Assembly (NCBI RefSeq): GCF_011762195.1
Contig: NZ_JAASQK010000005.1
Span: 310,001 to 374,000, forward strand
Length of the DNA: 64,000 nucleotides
Source: Sphingomonas oligoaromativorans
GTDB lineage: Bacteria > Pseudomonadota > Alphaproteobacteria > Sphingomonadales > Sphingomonadaceae
Direction: 5' to 3'
Under the pieces are notes generated by a model that had not been told where the DNA came from, made no database searches, and worked only from the letters and a program-made list of their open reading frames with translations. Below are positions 1-8,749 of the stretch, one piece after another. Both the position numbers and the translations under genes were made by a program. Each line of letters begins with the position of its first letter. Within the stretch, counting starts at the first letter, position 1.

Positions 1-270
1 CGCATAGAACCACGAAACGAGCGGCGTGCGGGTGTCATGCAGGATCGTGTTCGCAGTCGGTGCGATCTGGTGCAGGCAGTGCGGGCAGGCATAGACGCGA
101 CGATCGCGCAGCTTGTGAAACTCGCCTTCTACGCCGCACGCCGCGCAATCCATCGTCGTGCCGCCAAAGCGCACGTTCATGATGTGAACGAGGCAGGCGT
201 CGTCGTTAGGGAAGCGAGCGAAGAACTCGCGAACCGACATGGCGACAACGGCGGAGGGCTTCTTGCTCAT
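1..270 (-). CDS. IS1595-family transposase, N-terminal 90 residues (partial)
   Basis: The first 90 residues of a transposase are visible and continue past position 1. The frame starts MSKKPSAVVAMSVREFF and has the zinc-ribbon features typical of IS1595/ISXO2-like transposases: a CAAC pair near residues 43-46 and a CPHC pair near residues 67-70, then the TILHDTRTPLVSWFYA stretch that leads into the DDE-type domain. The catalytic domain itself lies outside the window. A second possible start is the Met at residue 11. The gene belongs to the insertion sequence that broke the gene ending near 367. Confidence 0.8.
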   Translation of the reverse strand, partial: MSKKPSAVVAMSVREFFARFPNDDACLVHIMNVRFGGTTMDCAACGVEGEFHKLRDRRVYACPHCLHQIAPTANTILHDTRTPLVSWFYA

Positions 271-366
271 GCGTCATCATATGCCCGAAACCCGAACGTG
301 GGTCAAGGGGATAAACGCCAAAAAGAAACTACCTTTATCAGCATGATCAAGTTTGAGAATCACCCC
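1..366 (-). mobile_element. IS1595-family insertion sequence, one end only
   Basis: The transposase at 1-270 reads leftwards and runs off the window. Between its start and about position 366 lies a non-coding end with the outer sequence GGGGTGATTCTCAAACTTGA on the minus strand, which I take as the terminal inverted repeat. The opposite end is not in the window, so the inverted repeat and the target duplication cannot be confirmed. The boundary at 366 is an estimate based on where the interrupted neighbouring reading frame stops making sense. Confidence 0.5.
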
Positions 367-522
367 GGACCTTCTTTGCCGTGCTGAATGGCTCAGCCTT
401 TTTTCGGCGACAGCGAGCACCTTTTGGCGTGCACCGCTCACGCTCACAGGTGTGGACGCAATAGCTACCGACGAACAAACAAATTCGCTGACACAGAGGC
501 TCAGCAAAAGGACCGAACGCAT
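367..522 (-). pseudogene. Exported protein of unknown function, truncated by the IS1595 insertion
   Basis: An ATG at 522 opens a frame with a short signal-peptide-like start, MRSVLLLSLCVSEFVCSSVA, followed by about 30 residues that end where the insertion sequence begins. It starts 3 bp after the stop codon of the upstream gene at 526-1023, so the two were probably one transcript. After position 366 the frame continues into IS sequence and soon stops, so no full product can be made here. The family is not recognisable from about 50 residues. The remainder, if it survives, should lie beyond the left edge on the other side of the IS. Confidence 0.45.
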
Positions 523-525
523 GAT

Positions 526-1023
526 CTATTGCACCATTACAGAATGATATTGGACCTCCAGTGTCGGCGCTTGAGCGTTCGGTTTCCGGACCAGCATCGC
601 CACCCCATTCATACTTGGAGCGAACGGGTCACCCCAATATGCCTCTTCCGCACCGGGAAATCGCTTGGATAGATCATAAGCGTCGGTCGCATGGGGCTTC
701 CACTTCGGGCTACCCGTGATCAGCGCAATTATCCGTTGTCGCAATTCTTGGCTGACCGGCCCGTAGATCGCCACGCCGCATGTCATTGCTCGCGGACTGG
801 TGCCTTCATAGGAAAAAGTCTGAGCCGCGCCCTCCACCGGGACGACGCGCACTGCCGTCCCTTCGATGAGCCCGGGTGGTATTTGTGCTGCATCCGATGG
901 TGGCGGCAACTTGGCCGAAAAAGACCCGAGACAACGGGAAAGGGCTGTCTCGACGTTCCCCTCTGGCACAGGCGTCGTGCCTCCCGACGTGATTGCGGCA
1001 AGCGTGATCAGAACGGCCAGCAT
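526..1023 (-). CDS. Secreted protein of unknown function
   Basis: The 165-residue product starts with a short hydrophobic segment (LAVLITLAAITSG) that looks like a signal peptide, so it is probably exported. The ATG at 1023 is chosen because GGAGG stands five bases upstream on the minus strand; the in-frame TTG just before it is too close. The mature part is acidic and proline-rich at first, then has two cysteines (in SRCLGS and MTCGVA) that could pair. I do not recognise the family. It is followed after 3 bp by the gene destroyed by the IS, suggesting a two-gene exported-protein unit. Confidence 0.6.
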   Translation of the reverse strand: MLAVLITLAAITSGGTTPVPEGNVETALSRCLGSFSAKLPPPSDAAQIPPGLIEGTAVRVVPVEGAAQTFSYEGTSPRAMTCGVAIYGPVSQELRQRIIALITGSPKWKPHATDAYDLSKRFPGAEEAYWGDPFAPSMNGVAMLVRKPNAQAPTLEVQYHSVMVQ

Positions 1024-1305
1024 CAAACCCTCCGGTACGCGATCCTTCGCAGATTAGAGCGAACGGCGTCGTGGCGGAAGCCCATGATAGCTCCGTAGAG
1101 GCCCCGTTGGCGCAGCCTGAGCTCGGCCGCTTCCAGGTGCAGCAATGTGGCCCAAGGGGGCAAGGCTTGGTCGACCGCTGACCAACCATTGTGTCGGGCG
1201 CCGGCGGCTAATCGCGTTAAGTTAGCGCCTATGGGAAGACTTTCCCCCACGAACCGTGGTTGAGGCAAGCCTCGGGTTATGGGAAAACGGCCGCAGGAGT
1301 GCACG

Positions 1306-1638
1306 ATGGCAGCAACCGATCATCAGGAAGACTATGTCGCAAGGCTACGTCGCGCCATGGTTCGGGCCATCTGTGAGGTGTCTGTTCCAGAGCCAGACCC
1401 TTTAACAGGCGAGAACGGCGACACGCTCTACATCGGATCTACCGAAGTCTGCGAAGCGCTGACCATTTTGCTCGCCGAGTTCCTCGAAGGGGTGCCAGGG
1501 CTTGATACGCCGCGCGACATCCGCGCTCTCTCGGAAGGTGTGGCCAAGAAGTTGCGATTGGGGATCGCCGAGATACGACGCGTTCGCGCAGAAACCGGTT
1601 CTGACCCACCGCCATCGATCATCATCAGGTCAAACTAA
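1306..1638 (+). CDS. Small soluble protein of unknown function
   Basis: A 110-residue, mostly helical-looking acidic protein with no signal peptide or membrane segment. The ATG at 1306 has a good ribosome site (AGGAG, seven bases upstream); an earlier in-frame start at 1279 lacks one. It lies 150 bp upstream of trbB on the same strand, where many Trb-type elements carry small accessory transfer genes, but no motif links it to conjugation. The family is not recognised. The preceding 280 bp (1024-1305) hold no convincing gene, only short inverted repeats such as GAGGCAAGCCTC at 1263-1274. Confidence 0.55.
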   Translation: MAATDHQEDYVARLRRAMVRAICEVSVPEPDPLTGENGDTLYIGSTEVCEALTILLAEFLEGVPGLDTPRDIRALSEGVAKKLRLGIAEIRRVRAETGSDPPPSIIIRSN

Positions 1639-1787
1639 AGTAGGCGGCGCACCGGAACCGCCGTTTGCTTGTCTTTTTGCGCTATGGTTCGACGCCGCAA
1701 GTGTGTTGTTGATCTGCGGCCCGACTGCCTCTCTTTAAGTGCTCGCCCCCGATCGATCCCTCCGATCCGGGGGGAAAGGGCAGCATT

Positions 1788-2771
1788 GTGGCAGTCGAAC
1801 CGTTTCGATCCGAGGCAAGTGCGCGCGGGGCAAAGATGCTTCGCACCGCGCTCGGTCCCGCGATCATCGGCTTTCTGTCCGAACCATCGGTCGTCGAGGT
1901 CATGCTCAACCCCGATGGTCGCCTCTGGGTTGATCGGCTGGGCGAAGGCCTTGTCGACACAGGTGCCATTCTCTCGCCGTCGGATGGCGAACGCATCATC
2001 CGCCTGGTGGCGCATCATGTCGGTGCCGAAGTCCACGCACGCGCGCCCCGCGTGTCCGCCGAGCTGCCGGAAACGGGGGAGCGGTTCGAGGGACTGATAC
2101 CGCCCGTCGTCACCGGCCCGGCATTTGCGATCCGCAAGCCGGCGGTCGCGATCTTCACGCTCGACGACTATGTGGAGCGCGGAATCATGTCGCGGTTGCA
2201 GGCCGCGACGCTCCGCAAGGGTATCGCCGACCGCGCCAACATCCTTGTCGCCGGCGGCACCTCGACCGGCAAGACGACGCTCACCAACGCACTGCTCGCC
2301 GAGGTCGCGAAAACGTCGGACCGCGTGGTCCTCATCGAAGACACGCGCGAGCTGCAATGTGCGACGCCGAACCTCGTCGCACTGCGCACCAAGGATGGCG
2401 TCGCGACCCTGTCCGATCTGGTCCGGTCGTCGCTCCGCCTTCGACCCGATCGCATCCCCATCGGCGAGGTGCGCGGCGCGGAGGCGCTCGACTTGCTCAA
2501 GGCATGGGGCACCGGGCATCCCGGCGGCGTCGGCACCATCCATGCCGGCACCGCGATCGGTGCTCTCCGCCGCATGGAGCAGCTCATTCAGGAGGCCGCG
2601 CTGACGGTCCCCCGCGCGCTCATCGCCGAAACGATCAACCTGATCGCCGTGCTCCAGGGCCGCGGTCACGAACGTCGTCTCGCCGAACTCGCCCGCGTCG
2701 ATGGTCTCGACGCGCAAGGCGAATACCGCCTGTCCAGCCTCGTCACCAACCTCAGGGAGGTCGCCCCATGA
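1788..2771 (+). CDS. trbB: Conjugal transfer ATPase TrbB (VirB11-like)
   Basis: Hexameric secretion ATPase that powers pilus biogenesis and substrate transfer from the cytoplasmic face of the type IV secretion system. The 327-residue length fits TrbB. Visible are the Walker A loop GGTSTGKT at about residues 156-163, the IEDTREL Asp-box stretch after it, and the [21 protein letters not shown] and TIHAGTA motifs of the VirB11/PilT family. The start is GTG at 1788. It is the first trb gene of a tightly packed operon and its stop overlaps the trbC start (ATGA). The usual upstream neighbour traG is not present. Confidence 0.95.
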   Translation: MAVEPFRSEASARGAKMLRTALGPAIIGFLSEPSVVEVMLNPDGRLWVDRLGEGLVDTGAILSPSDGERIIRLVAHHVGAEVHARAPRVSAELPETGERFEGLIPPVVTGPAFAIRKPAVAIFTLDDYVERGIMSRLQAATLRKGIADRANILVAGGTSTGKTTLTNALLAEVAKTSDRVVLIEDTRELQCATPNLVALRTKDGVATLSDLVRSSLRLRPDRIPIGEVRGAEALDLLKAWGTGHPGGVGTIHAGTAIGALRRMEQLIQEAALTVPRALIAETINLIAVLQGRGHERRLAELARVDGLDAQGEYRLSSLVTNLREVAP

Positions 2772-3100
2772 TCGCCATCCGAGATCCGAAACTGCCGTCG
2801 CGCCTCCTGGCTACGGTCACGTTGATGCCGCTCCTGCTTCTCCCAGGCCACGCCGATGCTGCCGGCACGTCGATGCCGTGGGAACAACCGCTGCAACAGA
2901 TTCTGGACTCGATACAGGGGCCGGTCGCAAAGATCATCGCGGTCATCATCATCATCGTGACCGGTCTGACACTCGCGTTCGGCGACACGTCGGGTGGCTT
3001 CCGGCGGTTGATCCAGATCGTGTTCGGCCTGTCGATCGCGTTCGCGGCCAGCTCCTTCTTCCTGACCTTCTTCAGCTTCGGTGGCGGAGCCCTGGTCTGA
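2768..3100 (+). CDS. trbC: Conjugal pilin TrbC (VirB2-like)
   Basis: Pilin subunit of the conjugative pilus. The 110-residue precursor has an N-terminal signal segment ending near ADA (about residue 31) and two hydrophobic segments, VAKIIAVIIIIVTGLTLAFG and LIQIVFGLSIAFAASSFFLT, separated by a short polar loop. That is the typical VirB2/TrbC layout in the inner membrane before pilus assembly. P-type pilins of this family are usually cyclised after processing; whether that applies here cannot be seen. It overlaps trbB by four bases and trbD by one base, indicating translational coupling. Confidence 0.9.
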   Translation: MIAIRDPKLPSRLLATVTLMPLLLLPGHADAAGTSMPWEQPLQQILDSIQGPVAKIIAVIIIIVTGLTLAFGDTSGGFRRLIQIVFGLSIAFAASSFFLTFFSFGGGALV

Positions 3101-3366
3101 TGGAGCCCGACGGCATCCCCGGCTTTCACGCCCCGGTGCATCGGGCGCTGACCGAGCCGATCCTGCTCGGCGGCGCACCGCGCTCCGTCGCGATCGCCAA
3201 TGGCACGCTCGCCGCCGCGATGGCGCTGGGGCTCCGGCTCTGGATACCGGGACTCGTCATGTGGGCGATCGGCCACGCGGCGGCAGTCTGGGGCGCCAAG
3301 CGCGACGCGCAGTTCATCGACGTCGCCCGGCGTCACCTCCGCTACCCGGCCTGGATGCGATCGTGA
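3100..3366 (+). CDS. trbD: Conjugal transfer protein TrbD (VirB3-like)
   Basis: A small 88-residue inner-membrane component that in Trb and VirB systems associates with the TrbE/VirB4 ATPase and the pilin. The N-terminus has the characteristic VHRALTEPILLGGAPR stretch, followed by two hydrophobic segments around SVAIANGTLAAAMALGLRLW and GLVMWAIGHAAAVWGA, and a basic C-terminal tail. Its ATG overlaps the trbC stop (TGATG), and it ends 7 bp before trbE, so it is part of the same transcript. Confidence 0.9.
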   Translation: MEPDGIPGFHAPVHRALTEPILLGGAPRSVAIANGTLAAAMALGLRLWIPGLVMWAIGHAAAVWGAKRDAQFIDVARRHLRYPAWMRS

Positions 3367-3373
3367 GGCGGCC

Positions 3374-5800
3374 ATGCTGAACCTCACCGAATATCGCAGC
3401 CGCGCCACGGGCCTCGCCGACTTCCTGCCCTGGGCCGCTCTCGTCGCCGAGGGCGTGGTGCTCAACAAGGACGGTTCGTTCCAGCGGACCGCCCGCTTCC
3501 GTGGGCCGGACCTGGATTCCGCGACGGCAGCGGAGCTCGTGTCGGTGACGCACCGCCTCAACGGCGCGCTGCGTCGACTGGGATCGGGATGGGCGATCTT
3601 CGTCGAGGCCCAGCGGATGCCCGCGCAAGGCTATCCGTCCTCGTCGTTTCCCGATCCGGTGTCGGCGCTGGTCGACCGCGAGCGCGCGGAGCAATTTGCC
3701 GAGGAAGGCGCCCATTTCGAGAGCGGCTATTTCCTGACGTTGCTGTGGATGCCGCCGGCTGAGGACGCGTCGCGCGCCGAGGGCTGGCTATTCGAGGGGC
3801 GCGACAAGAGTGGCGTCGATCCGTGGGAGCTGATGCGGGGCTTCGTCGATCAGACCGATCGGCTGCTCAATCTGCTCGAAGGCTTCATGCCGGAAACCGC
3901 GTGGCTCGATGATGGTGAGACACTCACCTATCTTCATTCCACCATCTCGACCCGCCGACATCGCGTCCGCGTGCCGGAAACGCCGATGCACCTCGACGCC
4001 CTGCTCGCCGACGAACCGCTGACAGGCGGCCTGGAACCTCGTCTCGGGCAGCATCACCTGCGCACGCTGAGCGTGGTCGGATTTCCCGCATCGACCTTTC
4101 CCGGCATTCTCGACGATCTCAATCGCCTTGCTTTCCCCTATCGCTGGGTGACGCGCGCGGTGATGCTCGACAAGGTCGATGCCACCAAGCTGCTGACTAA
4201 GATCAGGCGCCAATGGTTCGCCAAGCGGAAGTCGATCGCCGCCATCGTGAAGGAGGTGATGACCAACGAGGCGGCGGTGCTCGTCGATTCCGATGCCGCC
4301 AACAAGGCCGCCGATGCCGACCTCGCGCTGCAAGAGCTGGGTGCGGACGCGGTGGGCCAGGCTTACGTCACGGCCACGATCACGGTCTGGGACGAAGACG
4401 CCGGCATGGCGGCGGAAAAGCTGCGACTGGTCGAGAAGGTCATCCAGGGCCGCGACTTTACCTCCATTTTGGAGGGAATGAACGCGATCGAGGCGTGGCT
4501 CAGCTCCGTGCCGGGGCATGTCTATGCCAACGTGCGGCAACCGCCGATCTCCACAATGAACCTCGCGCACATGATTCCGCTGTCTGCCGTGTGGGCAGGC
4601 CCGGAACGGGACGAGCACTTTGCAGCACCCCCGCTGCTGTTCGGGAAAACCGAAGGCTCGACTCCGTTCCGGTTTTCGCTTCATGTCGGCGACGTCGGCC
4701 ACGCGCTCATCATCGGGCCCACCGGCGCGGGCAAATCGGTGCTGCTTGCGCTGATGGCGCTCCAGTTCCGCCGCTATCCCCGGTCGCAAATTTTTGCCTT
4801 CGATTTCGGCGGGTCGATCCGCGCGGCCGCCTTGGCGATGGGTGGGGACTGGCAGGATTTGGGTGGCGCGCTCGACGACACGACCAGCACGGCGGTCACG
4901 CTTCAGCCGCTCGCCAGGATCGACGATCCGTCGGAGCGTGCGTGGGCCTCCGAATGGGTGGCAGCGGTGCTCGCGCAGGAAGGCGTGACGGTCGATCCGG
5001 CGATCAAGGATCTCCTGTGGTCGGCCCTCACCTCGCTCGCCTCGGCCCCGCTCGGCGAACGCACGCTGACTGGCCTCACCGTGCTCCTGCAAAGCCAGGC
5101 GCTCAAGCAGGCGCTCGCGCCCTATTGCCTGGGCGGCGCCTACGGCCGGCTGCTCGACGCGGAGCTGGAGGATCTCGGCACCAATCCGGTCCAGGCGTTC
5201 GAGACGGAGGGCCTGTCCGGCTCGGCCGCTGCACCTGCTGTTCTGTCCTATCTGTTCCACCGGATCGAGCGCCGGCTCGATGGATCGCCAACCCTCATTA
5301 TCATCGACGAAGGTTGGCTCGTCCTCGACAGCCCGGCCTTTGCGGCGCAGTTGCGCGAGTGGCTCAAGACGCTGCGCAAGAAGAATGCGAGCGTCGTCTT
5401 CGCGACCCAGAGCCTTGCGGACGTCGAGACCAGCAGCATCGCGCCGGCGATCGTGGAAAGCTGCCCGACCCGCATCTTCCTGCCCAACGAGCGCGCGATC
5501 GAGCCGCAGATCACGGCGATCTACCGGCGTTTTGGCCTCAACGATCGCCAGATCGAAATCCTGAGCCGGTCGACACCCAAGCGTGATTATTATTGCCAGT
5601 CCCGTCGCGGCAACCGGCTGTTCGAGCTGGGGCTTGGCGAGGTCGCGCTCGCCTTCACCGCCGCGTCCTCCAAGTCCGATCAGGTCAGGATCGGCGATCT
5701 CATCGAGGAACATGGCCAGGAGGGCTTCGCCGCCGCCTGGCTGGCCGAGCGCGACGCCGCGTGGGCGGTCGACCTTCTTCAAGACAGCCAAGCGGAGTGA
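3374..5800 (+). CDS. trbE: Conjugal transfer ATPase TrbE (VirB4-like)
   Basis: Largest ATPase of the type IV secretion system, which drives pilin extraction and assembly at the inner membrane. The product is 808 residues, in the usual range. The CagE/TrbE/VirB N-terminal domain is followed by Walker A (GPTGAGKS, about residues 448-455), Walker B (LIIIDEGW, about 641-648) and the FATQS motif. The ATG at 3374 gives the family-typical start MLNLTEYRSRATGLADFLPW; the frame stays open upstream to 3200 but that part overlaps trbD and is not coding. It lies 7 bp after trbD and 4 bp before trbJ. Confidence 0.95.
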   Translation: MLNLTEYRSRATGLADFLPWAALVAEGVVLNKDGSFQRTARFRGPDLDSATAAELVSVTHRLNGALRRLGSGWAIFVEAQRMPAQGYPSSSFPDPVSALVDRERAEQFAEEGAHFESGYFLTLLWMPPAEDASRAEGWLFEGRDKSGVDPWELMRGFVDQTDRLLNLLEGFMPETAWLDDGETLTYLHSTISTRRHRVRVPETPMHLDALLADEPLTGGLEPRLGQHHLRTLSVVGFPASTFPGILDDLNRLAFPYRWVTRAVMLDKVDATKLLTKIRRQWFAKRKSIAAIVKEVMTNEAAVLVDSDAANKAADADLALQELGADAVGQAYVTATITVWDEDAGMAAEKLRLVEKVIQGRDFTSILEGMNAIEAWLSSVPGHVYANVRQPPISTMNLAHMIPLSAVWAGPERDEHFAAPPLLFGKTEGSTPFRFSLHVGDVGHALIIGPTGAGKSVLLALMALQFRRYPRSQIFAFDFGGSIRAAALAMGGDWQDLGGALDDTTSTAVTLQPLARIDDPSERAWASEWVAAVLAQEGVTVDPAIKDLLWSALTSLASAPLGERTLTGLTVLLQSQALKQALAPYCLGGAYGRLLDAELEDLGTNPVQAFETEGLSGSAAAPAVLSYLFHRIERRLDGSPTLIIIDEGWLVLDSPAFAAQLREWLKTLRKKNASVVFATQSLADVETSSIAPAIVESCPTRIFLPNERAIEPQITAIYRRFGLNDRQIEILSRSTPKRDYYCQSRRGNRLFELGLGEVALAFTAASSKSDQVRIGDLIEEHGQEGFAAAWLAERDAAWAVDLLQDSQAE

Positions 5801-5804
5801 TGCC

Positions 5805-6551
5805 ATGATTCGTCCAAAGGTACGCCACATCATCCTCTCGGCCGCCGCGGCGGCGTCGCTCGCGATCACGTCGACGCCGGCCGATGCGCAGTTCGGCGGG
5901 ATCGTGTTCGACCCCAGCAACTATGCGCAGAACGTGCTGACGGCGGCGCGGTCGCTCCAGCAGATCAACAATCAGATTCAGAGCCTAGAGAACCAGGCGA
6001 ACTCGCTCATCAATCAGGCGCGCAATCTGGCGAGCCTGCCGTTCTCGACGATCTCGCAGATTCAGAATCAGATTCAGCGCACGCAGCAGCTCCTCTCCCA
6101 GGCGCAGCAGATCGCGTACAACGTGCAGTCGATCCAGTCCGCTTTCACCAGCCGCTATGGCTCGGGCGCGCTGTCAGGATCCGACCAGGCGCTGATCGAC
6201 GGCGCGCAGGCGCGGTGGCAGACGTCCGTCGCCGGGTTCGAGGATGCGCTGAAGACCCAGGCGACCGTTGTCGGCAACATCGACACGTCGAAGAGCACGA
6301 TGACCACGTTGCTCACCGCGAGCCACAGCGCGACCGGAGCGTTGCAGGCGGCACAGGCTGGGAACGAATTGCTCGCGCTCCAGTCGCAGCAGCTCTCCGA
6401 CCTCACCGCCGCCGTCGCCGCGCAGGGGCGTGCCCAGGATCTGGAAGCGGCGCGTCAGGCCACGGCCGAGGCGCAGGGTCAGGAGCAATATCGGCGCTTC
6501 AGCCAGCGGTCGACCTATCAGCCCTACGCCGTTTCGGCGTTCCACAACTGA
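5805..6551 (+). CDS. trbJ: Conjugal transfer protein TrbJ (VirB5-like)
   Basis: Periplasmic, pilus-associated protein of the P-type transfer system. The 248-residue precursor has a signal peptide cut near ADAQ (residue 28), then a typical VFDPSNYAQNVLTAARSLQQ opening and a long coiled-coil region extremely rich in Gln and Asn (repeated IQNQI/QQI patterns). The C-terminal part ends in a conserved-looking YRRFSQRSTYQP stretch. It sits between trbE and the small trbK-like gene, the position expected in the trb order. Confidence 0.9.
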   Translation: MIRPKVRHIILSAAAAASLAITSTPADAQFGGIVFDPSNYAQNVLTAARSLQQINNQIQSLENQANSLINQARNLASLPFSTISQIQNQIQRTQQLLSQAQQIAYNVQSIQSAFTSRYGSGALSGSDQALIDGAQARWQTSVAGFEDALKTQATVVGNIDTSKSTMTTLLTASHSATGALQAAQAGNELLALQSQQLSDLTAAVAAQGRAQDLEAARQATAEAQGQEQYRRFSQRSTYQPYAVSAFHN

Positions 6552-6562
6552 CGGGTCGGGCG

Positions 6563-6823
6563 ATGGAGGCGCGCACCGGCAAGCTCGCGGTCACGGCGGC
6601 GATCGTTGGCCTGATCGTCGCGGCGACCATCGCGATGGAGATGGGCGGCCATTCGAGCACGCCGCCGGCACCGGTCACGGCCACGCCGGACAAGACGGCG
6701 GCGGACAGGCTGAGCGCCGAACTCAAGCGCTGCAACCAGCTCGGCCCCACCGACAAGCCCGACCAAGCCTGCCTCGACACCTGGGCCGAGGTGCGCCGCC
6801 AATTTCTCGGAGGTCGCCGATGA
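6563..6823 (+). CDS. trbK: Putative entry exclusion protein, TrbK-like
   Basis: An 86-residue protein with one N-terminal membrane anchor (VTAAIVGLIVAATIAMEM) and a short periplasmic tail with two cysteines, in KRCNQLG and DQACLDTW. Genes between trbJ and trbL in Trb-type elements usually encode TrbK-type entry exclusion proteins, which stop redundant transfer into cells that already carry the element. The assignment rests on position, size and the CxxLGP...C pattern of the alternative TrbK group. The stop overlaps the trbL start (ATGA). The symbol is less certain than those of its neighbours. Confidence 0.65.
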   Translation: MEARTGKLAVTAAIVGLIVAATIAMEMGGHSSTPPAPVTATPDKTAADRLSAELKRCNQLGPTDKPDQACLDTWAEVRRQFLGGRR

Positions 6824-8064
6824 ACAATACCGGCGTCATCGATCAATTCCTCGAGACCTTCACCCGCTACATCGATTCCGGGTTCGGACTGGTCCGCGGG
6901 GACGTCACCTATCTGACGACCACCCTGATCGTCATCGACGTCACGCTCGCCGGCCTTTTCTGGGCTTGGGGCGCAGACGAGGACGTGATGCACCGCCTCG
7001 TCAAAAAGGTGCTCTACATCGGCTTCTTCGCGTTCGTGATCGGCAACTTCAACGGTCTGGCGAAGATCGTCTTCGAGAGCTTCGCGGGCCTCGGTCTGAA
7101 GGCCGGCGGATCGCAGATCGACGAAGCCACCTTCCTCCAGCCGAGCCACCTCGCCGCGGCGGGGATCGATGCGGCACAGCCGATGCTGGACGCCGCGAAC
7201 ACCATGATGGGCTTCACCAGCTTCTTCGCCAATTTCGTTCTGATTGCGGTGCTGATGATCGGATGGCTGCTCGTCATTCTCGCTTTCTTCATTCTCGCGG
7301 TGCAGGTCTTCATCAGCATCATCGAGTTCAAGCTGACGACGCTCGCCGGCTTCGTGCTCATCCCCTTCGCACTCTTCAACAAGACGAGCTTCCTTGCGGA
7401 GAAGGTGCTCGGCAACGTCGTCGCGTCCGGCGTGAAGATCCTCGTCCTGGCCGTGGTGGTGGGCATCGGCAGCGGTCTCTTTAAGCAATTCACCATTGGC
7501 TTCGCGGGGCCGGTGCCGACGATCAGTGAGGTGCTGGCGATCCTGCTCGCATCGCTGGCGCTGCTCGGGCTCGGCATCTTCGGCCCCAGCATCGCCAACG
7601 GCCTGATCTCCGGTGGTCCCCAGCTCGGCGCCGGCGCCGCTGTCGGCACCGCTCTGGCCGCAGGCGGCCTCGCGGCAGTCGGCGCCGCCGGTGCCGGCAT
7701 GGCGGTGTCCGGGACGGCGACCGCGATCGGCGGGGCGGCTCGCGGCTCCGCGGCGACCGCCGGTCGTACTTCGGCCGCCTATCGCAGCGGCGGCATGATG
7801 GGTGTCGCGCGCGCAGCCGGATCCGGGATGGTCAGCCCGCTTCGCCAGGCCGCGAATTCGCTCCGCCAGCAATATGCAGCCGCGCAATCCGGCTCGGCTG
7901 CTGCGGCGAGCTCGTCAGCGGCGTCTGCGTCGCCGGCCTGGGCGAGCAAGATGCGTCGCGAGCAGCAGATGCGCCAAGGCGCCGGCGCCGCCATTCACAG
8001 TCTCCGCTCGGGCGACCGGGGCGGCGGCGGTGCTTCGATCGACCTCTCGGACCGGGATCGCTGA
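6820..8064 (+). CDS. trbL: Conjugal transfer protein TrbL (VirB6-like)
   Basis: Polytopic inner-membrane protein that forms part of the transfer channel. The 414-residue product has a hydrophilic start, about six hydrophobic segments between residues 30 and 260, including VLMIGWLLVILAFFILAVQV and VLAILLASLALLGLGIFG, and a long, low-complexity Ala/Gly/Ser-rich C-terminal tail, the usual TrbL/VirB6 plan. The ATG at 6820 overlaps the stop of the TrbK-like gene. It ends one base before the trbF start codon. Confidence 0.92.
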   Translation: MNNTGVIDQFLETFTRYIDSGFGLVRGDVTYLTTTLIVIDVTLAGLFWAWGADEDVMHRLVKKVLYIGFFAFVIGNFNGLAKIVFESFAGLGLKAGGSQIDEATFLQPSHLAAAGIDAAQPMLDAANTMMGFTSFFANFVLIAVLMIGWLLVILAFFILAVQVFISIIEFKLTTLAGFVLIPFALFNKTSFLAEKVLGNVVASGVKILVLAVVVGIGSGLFKQFTIGFAGPVPTISEVLAILLASLALLGLGIFGPSIANGLISGGPQLGAGAAVGTALAAGGLAAVGAAGAGMAVSGTATAIGGAARGSAATAGRTSAAYRSGGMMGVARAAGSGMVSPLRQAANSLRQQYAAAQSGSAAAASSSAASASPAWASKMRREQQMRQGAGAAIHSLRSGDRGGGGASIDLSDRDR

Positions 8065-8065
8065 T

Positions 8066-8749
8066 ATGTTTCGACGGCCTAATATCCGTTACGGGCACAC
8101 GCCAGCCGCGGAGACGCCTTACCAACGGGCCGCGCAGGTGTGGGACGATCGCATCGGATCGGCGAGAGTGCAGGCGCGCAACTGGCGACTGGCGTTCTTC
8201 GGCACGCTGTTCCTGTCCGGCGGGCTGGCCGGCGGCCTCGTCTGGGAAACCCTGCGCGGTAGCGTCGTCCCCTGGGTGGTCGAGGTGGACAAGCTCGGCC
8301 AGGCAACCGTCGTTGCGCCGGCGGAGGCCGGCTACCATCCGACCGATCCTCAGATCGCGTACCACCTCGCGCGGTTCATCGAAGACACGCGGTCGCTGCC
8401 CGCCGATCCGATCGTGGTGCGGCAGAACTGGCTGCGTGCCTACAACTTCACGACCGACACCGGCGCTCTCGCGCTCAATGCGTATGCCCGCGACAACGAC
8501 CCGTTCGCGAACGTCGGCAAGGTCCAGGTCGAGGCCGACGTGTCGAGCGTCATCCGCGCGTCCCCATCAAGTTTCCGTGTCGCGTGGGTCGAGCGCCGCT
8601 TTCAGGACGGCAGCCTCGCCGCGACCGAGCATTGGTCGGCGATCCTGACCGTAGTGCTCCAGCCGCCGACGACGCCCGACGGTCTGAGGAAGAATCCCCT
8701 TGGCGTGTACGTCACCGCCATCAACTGGTCGAAGGAGCTGGCCGAATGA
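8066..8749 (+). CDS. trbF: Conjugal transfer protein TrbF (VirB8-like)
   Basis: Bitopic inner-membrane assembly factor of the type IV secretion core. The 227-residue protein has a cytoplasmic N-terminus with the family signature TPYQRAAQVWDDRIGSARVQ, one membrane helix (FFGTLFLSGGLAGGLVW, about residues 44-60) and a periplasmic NTF2-like domain ending in the NPLGVYVTAINWSKEL stretch seen in TrbF proteins. Its stop overlaps the trbG start (ATGA). Confidence 0.93.
   Translation: MFRRPNIRYGHTPAAETPYQRAAQVWDDRIGSARVQARNWRLAFFGTLFLSGGLAGGLVWETLRGSVVPWVVEVDKLGQATVVAPAEAGYHPTDPQIAYHLARFIEDTRSLPADPIVVRQNWLRAYNFTTDTGALALNAYARDNDPFANVGKVQVEADVSSVIRASPSSFRVAWVERRFQDGSLAATEHWSAILTVVLQPPTTPDGLRKNPLGVYVTAINWSKELAE

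Noticed and set aside
1023-1304. 93-codon minus-strand frame upstream of the secreted-protein gene
   Set aside because: No ribosome site, no recognisable family, and it ends on the start of the gene at 526-1023; composition looks non-coding.
1635-2717. 360-codon minus-strand frame antisense to trbB
   Set aside because: The plus strand has Walker A and other VirB11 motifs in operon context; the antisense product has none.
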